NCBI GenBank assembly: GCA_023427705.1
Contig: JAEZAL010000066.1
Span: 1-9,430 of the forward strand
Reading direction: 5' to 3'
DNA from: Bacillota bacterium
Lineage (GTDB): Bacteria > Bacillota > Clostridia > Clostridiales > Clostridiaceae
DNA: 9,430 bases
The position numbers were made by a program, and so were the translations under genes. Of the stretch, positions 1-6,876 are shown one piece after another. Under the pieces are notes generated by a model. That model was not told the DNA's origin. It saw nothing but the letters and a program-made list of their open reading frames with translations, and did no database searches. Positions within the stretch are counted from its first letter, which is position 1; each line of letters starts with the position of its first letter.

Positions 1-56
1 CCTGCCATAGGTGCTAGAAAAACATTATTTTCAAATTCTAGATTACCAATTTTCAT
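1..56 (-). CDS. dusB: tRNA-dihydrouridine synthase, N-terminal fragment (cut by window edge)
   Basis: Only the first 18 codons are in the window; the gene continues past base 1. The visible protein begins MKIGNLEFENNVFLAPMAG. The APMAG segment is the typical beginning of the Dus TIM-barrel (FMN-binding, DusB/NifR3-like family), which reduces uridine to dihydrouridine in tRNA using NADPH and FMN. The start is supported by AGGAG at 66-70, nine bases before the ATG. That Shine-Dalgarno abuts the coaX stop codon, with six bases between the two genes, so dusB is almost certainly cotranscribed and perhaps translationally coupled with coaX. A coaX-dusB pair is common in clostridia and bacilli. The family assignment rests on a short stretch plus context; which Dus subtype it is cannot be proved from here. 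Confidence 0.8.
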   Translation of the reverse strand, partial: MKIGNLEFENNVFLAPMA

Positions 57-62
57 ATTATA

Positions 63-842
63 CTACTCCTTATTTTTTTCGTATATTATTCTTAACCCCT
101 CTAATGTTAAACTAGAATCCACCTTATTTATAACATCAGTTTCTTTTGCAATTAAATTTGCTAATCCACCTGTTGCTATTACTAAAGGGTCATTACAACC
201 AAAATCCTTCATTTCACTTTTCATTTTATTAACTATATATTCTACCTGCCCTATATACCCATATATTATCCCCGCTTGCATACTAGATATAGTATTTTTA
301 CATATTAAACTTTTAGGTGTCTCAAGTTCTACTCTAGGAAGTTTAGCTGCTCTATCAAATAAAGCATCTGAAGCTATTCTTATACCTGGAGTTATACATC
401 CCCCTAAATAATTTGCTTCCTTAGTTAAAGAACAGAATGTCGTTGCTGTCCCAAAATCTATTATTATTAGATCCTTTTTATACTTATCATGTGCTGCAAC
501 AGCATTTACAATCCTATCTGCCCCTACTTCTTTAGGATTATCATATTTTATATTAATTCCAGTTTTAACTCCTGGTCCTACTATAATAGGATTTATTTCA
601 AAACTCTTTTTTATCATGTTTTCTAAGGAATGCATTATATTAGGAACAACAGAAGATACTATTATCCCTTCTACCTCCTTAGGATTTAACCCACTTTGTT
701 GAAAAAGTTGCATAACTTGAATAGAATACTCATCCGATGTTTTCTTTGCATCAGTTGAAATTCTCCATCCTGCAATATTCTCTGAACCTTTATACAATCC
801 CAAAACAATATTAGTATTGCCAACGTCAACTACTAGTATCAT
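63..842 (-). CDS. coaX: Type III pantothenate kinase
   Basis: This 259-residue cytoplasmic enzyme phosphorylates pantothenate, the first committed step of coenzyme A synthesis. Type III kinases (CoaX) belong to the ASKHA (acetate kinase/Hsp70/actin) fold and, as known for the family, are not feedback-inhibited by CoA and need a monovalent cation. Visible motifs are the N-terminal phosphate-binding loop DVGNTN (residues 6-11), GADR (107-110) with the likely catalytic Asp109, the second phosphate loop DFGTATTF (129-136), GGCITPG (147-153), and the late ATGGLA glycine motif (223-228). Length is normal for the family. The ATG at 842 is preceded by an AAGGTGG-type ribosome binding site. It is the first gene of a coaX-dusB unit with its own promoter in the fhs-coaX gap. 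The frame is intact and nothing is missing. Confidence 0.96.
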   Translation of the reverse strand: MILVVDVGNTNIVLGLYKGSENIAGWRISTDAKKTSDEYSIQVMQLFQQSGLNPKEVEGIIVSSVVPNIMHSLENMIKKSFEINPIIVGPGVKTGINIKYDNPKEVGADRIVNAVAAHDKYKKDLIIIDFGTATTFCSLTKEANYLGGCITPGIRIASDALFDRAAKLPRVELETPKSLICKNTISSMQAGIIYGYIGQVEYIVNKMKSEMKDFGCNDPLVIATGGLANLIAKETDVINKVDSSLTLEGLRIIYEKNKE

Positions 843-865
843 ACAAGCACCACCTTAATACAATT

Positions 866-886
866 AAAAGCAGCTTTAAAAGCTGC
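866..886 (-). terminator. Terminator-like hairpin between fhs and coaX
   Basis: On the minus strand, GCAGCT and AGCTGC form a 6-bp stem (8 bp if the loop is closed tightly) spanning 870-886 with a TTTAA-type loop. TTTT (866-869) then AATTG follow. There is no T-run after the hairpin on the plus strand, so it acts, if at all, on minus-strand transcripts. It is the only candidate terminator for fhs. Its position is odd: it lies downstream of the predicted coaX promoter, inside the coaX leader and about 24 bases before the coaX start, so it may only partly terminate or may act as an attenuator. The short stem and four-base T-run make it weak. Confidence 0.6.
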
Positions 887-927
887 CCTATTCTAAAAAA
901 TATAACCTCAACAAATTTAACACTTTA

Positions 928-955
928 ATTTTAACAATTACAATTCATTTGTCAA
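928..955 (-). promoter_or_regulatory. Sigma-A type promoter for coaX-dusB
   Basis: Read on the minus strand, a perfect -35 TTGACA (950-955) is followed by a 16-base spacer and a -10 TAAAAT (928-933, five of six consensus bases). Transcription would start near 921, leaving a leader of about 80 bases before coaX that includes the hairpin at 866-886. An exact -35 hexamer at nearly ideal spacing in the only gap upstream of coaX makes this a good call, although no transcript start can be seen directly. Confidence 0.72.
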
Positions 956-974
956 GTGTTGTAAATTCTATATA

Positions 975-2645
975 TTAAAATAATCCTATTATTTCACCAT
1001 TATCTAAGATATCCATTTTATTAGCCGCTGGTACTTTAGGAAGTCCTGGCATAGTCATAATATCCCCATTTAGCACAACAATAAAACCTGCTCCATTAGA
1101 TACTCTAACTTCTTTAACTGTTATTTCAAAATTTTCTGGTCTTCCTTTTAAATTTGGATTATCTGATAAAGAATATTGTGTTTTCGCCATACAAATAGGT
1201 AATTTATCTAATCTAAACCTTTCAAGTTCTTCAATTTGTTTTTTAGCATTAGCTGTAAATGTAACTCCCTTAGCTCCATATATTTCTTTAGCTATGGTGT
1301 TTATTTTTTCTTCGATACTAGATTCCACTTCATAAATTGGATTAAAATTAGATTTTTCATTTTCAAGTATATTGCAAACTACTTCTCCTAATTCAATTCC
1401 GCCTTCTCCACCTTTTGCCCATACATCAGATAAAGCAACTTTAACATCTAATTTGTCACAATATTCCTTAATAAAGTTAACTTCTTCTTCACTATCAGTT
1501 ACAAATTTATTTATAGCAACTACTACTGGAACATTGTATTTCTTAATATTTTCAATTTGCTTTTCTAAATTACCTATACCTTTAGATAAAGCTTCTACAT
1601 CTGGAGTGCTTAACATATCTTTTGAAACTCCTCCATGGTTTTTTAAAGCTCTTACTGTTGCTACTATTACAACACAGTTAGGTTCTAATTCTCCATATCT
1701 ACATTTTATATCTAAGAATTTTTCAGCTCCTAGGTCTGCACCAAAACCAGCTTCAGTTACTACTATATCACCTAACTTTAATGCCATTTTAGTAGCAATT
1801 ATTGAGTTGCATCCATGAGCTATATTAGCAAAAGGCCCTCCGTGAATTATTGCTGGGGTATTTTCTAATGTTTGAACTAAATTAGGTTTTATAGCATCCT
1901 TCATTAATAGAGTCATTGCCCCTTGTATATCTAATTGCTTTGCATATACTGGATTTCCATCTAAATCATATGCAATTAGGATATTTCCCATTCTTTCTTT
2001 AAGATCTGATAAACTGTTTGCTAGGCAAAGTATAGCCATAATTTCTGAAGCTACAGTAATCATAAACCCATCTTCTCTTAAGAAGCCATTTAGTTTTCCC
2101 CCTAAACCAACAACTATATTTCTTAGAGCTCTATCATTCATATCCATTACTCTTTTAAATACTATTCTTCTTGAATCAATTCTTAAAGCATTTCCTTGAT
2201 GGATATGATTATCTATAGCAGCAGCTAATAAATTATTAGCACTAGTTATAGCATGCATATCTCCTGTGAAATGTAGATTTATATCTTCCATAGGAACAAC
2301 TTGTGCATATCCACCTCCAGCAGCACCACCTTTAATTCCAAACACTGGTCCTAAAGATGGTTCTCTTAAAGCTATAACTGCATTCTTCCCCATTTTACAA
2401 AGAGCTTGACCTAGTCCTACAGTAACTGTTGATTTTCCTTCACCAGCAGGAGTAGGATTAATTGCTGTAACTAATACCAACTTCCCATTTTTATTAAATT
2501 CATCTTTATTTAATATATCTAGTGATAATTTACATTTATATTTTCCATACTGTTCAATATCATCTTCTGTTAAATTTAATTTAGATGCAATCTTAATTAT
2601 AGGTTCCATTTTAGCTTCCTGAGCTATTTGTATATCACTCTTCAT
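975..2645 (-). CDS. fhs: Formate--tetrahydrofolate ligase
   Basis: This enzyme joins formate to tetrahydrofolate using ATP, giving 10-formyl-THF for purine synthesis, initiator-tRNA formylation and, in acetogens and purine fermenters, one-carbon catabolism. It is cytoplasmic and usually a homotetramer. With the ATG at 2645 the protein has 556 residues, the usual family size. Visible signatures are the P-loop-like TPAGEGKST (65-73), the first family signature GIKGGAAGGGY (103-113), and the second signature VATVRALKNHGG (328-339). The open frame extends two codons upstream to a GTG at 2651, but AGGAG at 2655-2659 is only three bases from that GTG and nine from the ATG, so the ATG is preferred. 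The gene stands alone: a strong terminator precedes its promoter, and coaX downstream has its own promoter. Two inverted CGAAC boxes upstream suggest control by the purine regulator PurR, which would suit a formyl-THF supplier. Confidence 0.97.
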   Translation of the reverse strand: MKSDIQIAQEAKMEPIIKIASKLNLTEDDIEQYGKYKCKLSLDILNKDEFNKNGKLVLVTAINPTPAGEGKSTVTVGLGQALCKMGKNAVIALREPSLGPVFGIKGGAAGGGYAQVVPMEDINLHFTGDMHAITSANNLLAAAIDNHIHQGNALRIDSRRIVFKRVMDMNDRALRNIVVGLGGKLNGFLREDGFMITVASEIMAILCLANSLSDLKERMGNILIAYDLDGNPVYAKQLDIQGAMTLLMKDAIKPNLVQTLENTPAIIHGGPFANIAHGCNSIIATKMALKLGDIVVTEAGFGADLGAEKFLDIKCRYGELEPNCVVIVATVRALKNHGGVSKDMLSTPDVEALSKGIGNLEKQIENIKKYNVPVVVAINKFVTDSEEEVNFIKEYCDKLDVKVALSDVWAKGGEGGIELGEVVCNILENEKSNFNPIYEVESSIEEKINTIAKEIYGAKGVTFTANAKKQIEELERFRLDKLPICMAKTQYSLSDNPNLKGRPENFEITVKEVRVSNGAGFIVVLNGDIMTMPGLPKVPAANKMDILDNGEIIGLF

Positions 2646-2695
2646 ATTCACACACTCCTATTTAAACAAATATTCTACACTTATTATTTACATAG

Positions 2696-2704
2696 ATTAT
2701 ACCA
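2696..2704 (-). promoter_or_regulatory. Extended -10 promoter of fhs
   Basis: On the minus strand the sequence reads TGGTATAAT: a perfect -10 TATAAT (2696-2701) with the TG of an extended -10 (2703-2704). At 17 bases upstream only a poor -35 (TTTAAT) is present, which fits an extended -10 promoter or one modulated by a regulator bound upstream. The predicted start, near 2690, leaves a leader of about 45 bases. No riboswitch-like structure is evident in that leader. Confidence 0.7.
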
Positions 2705-2729
2705 TTTAATCTATAATAATTAAATAATA

Positions 2730-2771
2730 CTTCGAACATTAGTATTATTTATACACCTATAGTTCGTTAAA
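2730..2771 (-). promoter_or_regulatory. Putative PurR operator (two inverted PurBox-like sites) upstream of fhs
   Basis: Two CGAAC cores face each other across the fhs promoter-upstream region: one on the plus strand at 2733-2737, and one on the minus strand at 2762-2766, with 24 bases between them. The minus-strand box in context reads TTTAACGAACTAT, matching 11 of 13 positions of the Firmicute PurBox consensus AWWWCCGAACWWT. The other box, TACTTCGAACATT, matches 10 of 13. Paired, inverted PurBoxes are how PurR of Bacillus and relatives binds. The boxes lie about 43 to 76 bases upstream of the predicted transcription start. In a sequence this AT-rich, two such cores at this arrangement next to a one-carbon/purine gene are unlikely to be coincidence, but binding is inferred. 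Confidence 0.6.
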
Positions 2772-2850
2772 TAATATATTATAATTTTAACTCTATAAAA
2801 TACCAACTCATAATATAAAAGTAATATAGTAAAGCTTAAAATTATTCCTT

Positions 2851-2885
2851 AAAATTTTAAAAGGAGTTGCTAAATGCAACTCCTT
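2851..2885 (-). terminator. Rho-independent terminator of the tilS-hpt-ftsH run
   Basis: A perfect 10-bp stem, AAGGAGTTGC (2861-2870) with GCAACTCCTT (2876-2885), closes a five-base loop. On the minus strand the stem runs into TTTTAAAATTTT. It begins eight bases after the ftsH stop codon. The T-rich sequence also present on the other side could give some activity in the opposite direction, but no plus-strand gene needs it. Confidence 0.88.
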
Positions 2886-2893
2886 AATTTATT

Positions 2894-4696
2894 TTAGTTT
2901 TCATTAAATATTCTTTGGAATTCTTCACCATCAATTTTTTCTTTTTCTAGTAAAGCTGCTGCTACAGCGTGAAGTTTGTTTATATTTTGGCTTAATAATG
3001 TTTCAGCTCTGCTATAAGCCTCATCTATAAATCTCTTAACTTCCTTATCTATTTCTGAACCAACTTCTTCACTAAAGTTTCTTCCATGACCTAGGTTCTT
3101 TCCTAAGAAAACTTCATTATTATCTGAGCTATAAGATATAGTTCCAAGCTTTTCGCTCATACCATATTCCATTACCATAGCTCTAGCAATAGCACTTGCT
3201 CTATCTATGTCATTTTTAGCTCCTGTAGAAATATCAGATAAAATAAGCTTTTCAGCTACTCTTCCTCCTAATAATCCAACCATCTCATCCTTCAACTTTT
3301 CCTTTGAAGTATAAGATCTATCTTCATTAGGTAAATGCATAGTGTATCCACCTGCCATACCTCTTGGGATTATACTAATTTCATGAACAGGATCTGCATG
3401 TTCTAAAAGATTCATAACTACAGCGTGACCGCCTTCATGATATGCTGTAAGCTTTTTATCATGTTCACTCATCACTCTACTCTTCTTTTCAGGTCCAGCT
3501 ATTACTCTAGTTATAGCTTCTTCAAATTCAAGCATTCCTATTAATTTTTCACTTCTTCTAACTGCTAATAAAGCTGCTTCATTAGCTAAGTTTTCTATAT
3601 CAGCTCCACTAAATCCTGGAGTCCTCTTAGCTAAAACTTTTAAATCTACATCTTCTGCTAAAGGTTTCTTCTTTGTATGAACTTTAAGAATTTCTTCTCT
3701 TCCTTTAACATCTGGAGCACCAACAACTATTTGTCTATCAAATCTACCAGGTCTTAATAAAGCTGGATCAAGAATATCTGGTCTATTAGTTGCAGCAATC
3801 ATTATTATTCCTTCATTAGCTCCAAATCCATCCATTTCAACTAGTAATTGATTTAGAGTTTGCTCTCTTTCATCGTGTCCACCACCAAGTCCAGCTCCTC
3901 TTTGTCTTCCAACAGCATCTATTTCATCTATAAATACTAATGATGGAGCACTCTTTTTAGCTTGTTCGAATAAATCTCTAACTCTTGATGCCCCAACTCC
4001 AACAAACATTTCAACGAAATCTGAACCTGATATACTATAAAATGGAACTCCCGCTTCTCCTGCTATAGCTTTAGCAAGTAATGTTTTACCTGTTCCTGGA
4101 GGTCCAACTAGTAATACTCCCTTAGGGATTCTAGCCCCCATTTGAGTATATTTAGATGGTTGTTTTAAGAAATCTACAATTTCTTCTAATTCTTGTTTTT
4201 CTTCATCTGCTCCAGCAACATCATCAAAGGTAACCCTTTTTGCATCTGGAGGCATTATTTTAGCTCTACTTTTTCCAAAGTTCATAACCCCTCTGCCACT
4301 GTTTCCTCCTTGAGACTGCTGTGTCATCATAAAGAAGAATACAAACACTAGAACTAAAATCATTATTGTAGGAATTATGCTTATCCAAAGGCTGCTATTA
4401 GATGGTTGTTTAAAATCAACCTTTATATCATCTTTTGGGTTTTGAGACATTAACATTTGCACCATTTCTTCTGGAGCATATGTATTAAATTGTACATTGT
4501 CTCTTGTCTTACCTGATATAAGCATCTTATCAGGCTGAACTACAATACTCTCAATTTCATTCCCTATCCACTTTTGTTGAAAATCACTGTATGATATCTC
4601 ATCTGCCATTTTTCCACTATTCCACAAAAATGTTGCAGAAAAGAATAATATCAAAATCACAAATATCCATACTGTTGCACTTGAATATTTTTTCAT
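2894..4696 (-). CDS. ftsH: ATP-dependent zinc metalloprotease FtsH
   Basis: This membrane-anchored AAA+ protease assembles as a hexamer with its ATPase and protease domains in the cytoplasm. It degrades misassembled membrane proteins and some short-lived regulators. In order are a first membrane helix (about residues 8-25), an extracytoplasmic FtsH domain (about 28-100), a second helix (about 103-125), the AAA module with Walker A GPPGTGKT (198-205), pore loop FVGVG (231-235), Walker B LVFIDEID (253-260) and second region of homology with arginine fingers (about 297-322), then the peptidase domain with zinc-binding HEGGH (420-424) and a downstream Asp (about 496 in NDIDRA) as the probable third ligand. 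At 600 residues it is slightly short but normal for clostridia. ATG at 4696 follows AAAGGGGGG (4703-4711). The 61-base gap after hpt has no terminator, so it is probably read from the tilS promoter; a TATAAT-like sequence in the gap has no good -35. Confidence 0.98.
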   Translation of the reverse strand: MKKYSSATVWIFVILILFFSATFLWNSGKMADEISYSDFQQKWIGNEIESIVVQPDKMLISGKTRDNVQFNTYAPEEMVQMLMSQNPKDDIKVDFKQPSNSSLWISIIPTIMILVLVFVFFFMMTQQSQGGNSGRGVMNFGKSRAKIMPPDAKRVTFDDVAGADEEKQELEEIVDFLKQPSKYTQMGARIPKGVLLVGPPGTGKTLLAKAIAGEAGVPFYSISGSDFVEMFVGVGASRVRDLFEQAKKSAPSLVFIDEIDAVGRQRGAGLGGGHDEREQTLNQLLVEMDGFGANEGIIMIAATNRPDILDPALLRPGRFDRQIVVGAPDVKGREEILKVHTKKKPLAEDVDLKVLAKRTPGFSGADIENLANEAALLAVRRSEKLIGMLEFEEAITRVIAGPEKKSRVMSEHDKKLTAYHEGGHAVVMNLLEHADPVHEISIIPRGMAGGYTMHLPNEDRSYTSKEKLKDEMVGLLGGRVAEKLILSDISTGAKNDIDRASAIARAMVMEYGMSEKLGTISYSSDNNEVFLGKNLGHGRNFSEEVGSEIDKEVKRFIDEAYSRAETLLSQNINKLHAVAAALLEKEKIDGEEFQRIFNEN

Positions 4697-4757
4697 TCAA
4701 GGCCCCCCTTTCTTCTAGTTTTTATTATATTGCACTATTATACTATATTTCATTTTA

Positions 4758-5294
4758 TTATTTATATACTTCTTCCTTTAATATTCCTACATATGGTAAA
4801 TTCCTATATTTTTCAGAATAGTCTAATCCATAACCTACTAAAAATTCATCTGGAACTTCAAATCCGCAGTATTTAACATCAACATCTACCATTCTTCTAG
4901 ATGGTTTTGTTAGTAGTGTAACTATTTCTATACTCTTAGCTTTTCTAGCTTTTAAATATTTTAGTAGGTAATCTAAAGTAACTCCACTATCTATAATATC
5001 TTCTACTATTATTATGTCTTTATCTTCAATTCCATAATCCAAGTCTTTTAATATTCTAACTATTCCTGATGTTTCAGTTGAGCTTCCATAGCTAGATACA
5101 GCCATAAAATCTATTTCACATGGGATAGTAATGTTTTTAATAAGTTCAGAAGCAAATATAACCGAACCTTTTAAAATTCCTACTACTATTAAATCCTTAT
5201 CTTTATAATCTTCACTAATAGCTTTCCCTAATTCCTTTACCCTATTTAATATTTGTTCTTCTGTAAGTAATACTTCTTTTATGTCTTCTGTCAT
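4758..5294 (-). CDS. hpt: Hypoxanthine (hypoxanthine-guanine) phosphoribosyltransferase
   Basis: This cytoplasmic purine-salvage enzyme transfers the phosphoribosyl group of PRPP to hypoxanthine (and usually guanine), giving IMP or GMP. Visible are the PP-loop region GILKGS (39-44), the flexible-loop SSYGSST (67-73), the PRPP-binding signature VEDIIDSGVTL (97-107) with its adjacent acidic pair, and the base-binding C-terminal part with K141, F151-V153 and GYGLDY (154-159). With ATG at 5294 the protein has 178 residues, the usual size. The frame can be extended nine codons to a TTG at 5321 inside tilS, but that adds residues unlike the family, and AAAGGA at 5303-5308 is eight bases before the ATG, so the ATG is chosen. 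Four bases separate it from the tilS stop, and its ribosome binding site overlaps the tilS end, implying coupled translation. The tilS-hpt-ftsH order is widely conserved in Firmicutes. Confidence 0.96.
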   Translation of the reverse strand: MTEDIKEVLLTEEQILNRVKELGKAISEDYKDKDLIVVGILKGSVIFASELIKNITIPCEIDFMAVSSYGSSTETSGIVRILKDLDYGIEDKDIIIVEDIIDSGVTLDYLLKYLKARKAKSIEIVTLLTKPSRRMVDVDVKYCGFEVPDEFLVGYGLDYSEKYRNLPYVGILKEEVYK

Positions 5295-5298
5295 ATTC

Positions 5299-6687
5299 CT
5301 ATTCCTTTCTAGAAACTGCAATTTTTATAATATTTTTTGTTTCTTTCGTTATTTTAAAGCTTTCAGAAACCTTGTATCCTACTAACCAAGCTATTTCATT
5401 ATCAAAACACAAAATAGGAACTTCATTTCTATTTTCTATAGGTACTTTTAAGTCGATAAAAATATCTTTAACTTTTTTGCTTCCCTTCATTCCAAGTGGA
5501 ACAATTTTATCCCCATTCATTCTTTTTCTAATTATTAGCTTTTCTTTTATCTTATCATAATCAAAAAATTTTATTAATACATTATTAGAAAATTCTATAT
5601 TTTTTTTATTATTTATTATAACAAAACTTATACTATAGTTATCAAAATCAATAGAATTCCCATCTAACTCACTTTTATTTAATGCAATTTCTTTAAAGTC
5701 ATTATTTTTAACTTCCTTAAATCTTAAATATATATCACCATATATATTTTCTGCTATCACTCCATTAGGAATATTTATTTTTTTATTAGTATCCTTACTG
5801 GCTAAAGATATTACTTCATATATATGCTTCATTTCAAAATTAGTATACTTACCAGTAAAATCTATAAACGCCTTTTTTATTAACCTAGTTAAAATAGCCT
5901 TCTCAATAAAAAAAGCCTCTTTAGATATAATTAAGTTTTTACCATTATTTATACAAAATTTCTTATAGTATTTATTACACTCTTTTTCAATAAAGTCATT
6001 ATCTATTTGTAATAAATTTGACATTCTATTTATTGTTTCAATAATGTCCTTATTAAAATTATTTTTCATATAAGGAATAATATCTAACCTTACTTTATTT
6101 CTACTATATATATTTTCTAAATTACTTTTATCTATTCTAGGGTTCAAATTATTTATATTACAATAACTTTCTATTTCTTCTCTAGATAAGCAAAGAATAG
6201 GTCTTATTATTCCTCCTTCTCTTTTACTTCTAATACCACAAAGCCCCTCTATTCCAGAACCTCTCATCATATTCATAAGAACAGTTTCCGCTTGATCATT
6301 TGCATTGTGAGCAACAGCAATCTTATTGTATCCATTTTTACTACTTATTAAATTAAAAAATTTATATCTTTCTTCTCTTCCTGCTAATTCATGAGATATA
6401 CTTTTTTCTTTAGATATTTTATTTATATCAATTCTTTCAGAAAAAAATTCTATATTTAAATTTTTACATATAGTTCTTGCATACTCTTCATCTTTAAAAG
6501 CTTCTTCTCCTCTAAGCATATGATTGACATGTGCTGCTGCAACTTCAATATTAAATTCCTTTCTAAGTTCAAAAAGAATATTTAATAAACAAACAGAATC
6601 AGGGCCACCTGATAAAGCTACTAAAACTCTATCCCCATTTTCTATTAAATCATTTTCAATTACGTAAGCCTTTACTTTGTTTATCAC
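5299..6687 (-). CDS. tilS: tRNA(Ile)-lysidine synthetase
   Basis: TilS attaches lysine to cytidine 34 of the CAU-anticodon tRNA-Ile, using ATP, so that it is charged with isoleucine and reads AUA; this is essential in most bacteria and matters in an AT-rich genome where AUA is frequent. The N-terminal PP-loop ATPase domain carries SGGPDS (26-31) and the lysidine-synthetase segment HNANDQAET (127-135), followed by RPIL (162-165) and D186...YSRNKVR (194-200). A linker of about 180 residues leads to the TilS C-terminal domain (about 384-460) with GDKIVPLGM (392-400) and KKVKDIFIDLKVP (404-416). The 462-residue length is standard. The start is GTG at 6687, supported by AAGGAG at 6695-6700 seven bases upstream. 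It is the first gene of the run with hpt and ftsH. The middle region is Asn/Lys/Ile-rich and poorly conserved, as expected. Confidence 0.96.
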   Translation of the reverse strand: MINKVKAYVIENDLIENGDRVLVALSGGPDSVCLLNILFELRKEFNIEVAAAHVNHMLRGEEAFKDEEYARTICKNLNIEFFSERIDINKISKEKSISHELAGREERYKFFNLISSKNGYNKIAVAHNANDQAETVLMNMMRGSGIEGLCGIRSKREGGIIRPILCLSREEIESYCNINNLNPRIDKSNLENIYSRNKVRLDIIPYMKNNFNKDIIETINRMSNLLQIDNDFIEKECNKYYKKFCINNGKNLIISKEAFFIEKAILTRLIKKAFIDFTGKYTNFEMKHIYEVISLASKDTNKKINIPNGVIAENIYGDIYLRFKEVKNNDFKEIALNKSELDGNSIDFDNYSISFVIINNKKNIEFSNNVLIKFFDYDKIKEKLIIRKRMNGDKIVPLGMKGSKKVKDIFIDLKVPIENRNEVPILCFDNEIAWLVGYKVSESFKITKETKNIIKIAVSRKE

Positions 6688-6724
6688 AACAATACTCCTT
6701 AGTAAAATTATTTTAATATATACT

Positions 6725-6753
6725 ATAATAACCTTAACAAACTTATCTGTAAA
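6725..6753 (-). promoter_or_regulatory. Sigma-A type promoter for tilS-hpt-ftsH
   Basis: On the minus strand, -35 TTTACA (6748-6753, five of six) and -10 TATTAT (6725-6730, five of six) are separated by exactly 17 bases. Transcription would start near 6718, about 30 bases before the tilS GTG. It is the best promoter match in the spoIIE-tilS gap and is well placed. A 14-base palindrome lies just upstream at 6774-6787. Confidence 0.72.
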
Positions 6754-6835
6754 TAAAATTTCTTAACTATTTTTTACAATATTGTAATATAAATTATATT
6801 ATTTAACATTATATTTTTATCATATTAAATAGACA

Positions 6836-6857
6836 GGAGCTGTTTTAATACAGCTCC
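6836..6857 (-). terminator. Terminator-like hairpin after spoIIE
   Basis: GGAGCTGT (6836-6843) and ACAGCTCC (6850-6857) form a perfect 8-bp GC-rich stem around a six-base loop, about 20 bases after the spoIIE stop. On the minus strand it is followed by TGTCTATTTAAT rather than a clean T-run, so termination may be imperfect and some spoIIE transcripts could enter tilS. Position and stem still make it the obvious end of spoIIE. Confidence 0.6.
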
Positions 6858-6876
6858 AAAATAACACTTACTTTTT

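Noticed and set aside
1372..1818. Plus-strand open frame of 148 codons opposite fhs
   Set aside because: It is antisense to the conserved fhs, has no ribosome binding site or recognisable domain, and its Ser/Thr/Leu-rich composition is what the reverse of an AT-rich coding strand gives.
2646..2651. fhs start at GTG 2651
   Set aside because: Only three bases separate it from AGGAG, whereas ATG 2645 is at nine bases and gives the usual 556-residue protein.
4697..4757. Separate ftsH promoter in the hpt-ftsH gap
   Set aside because: TATAAT-like sequences are present, but no -35 of any quality at 16-18 bases; in such AT-rich DNA a bare -10 is not enough to call.
5295..5321. Longer hpt starting at TTG 5321, overlapping tilS
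   Set aside because: The nine extra codons do not look like Hpt, TTG is a rare start, and AAAGGA at 5303-5308 is correctly spaced for the ATG at 5294.
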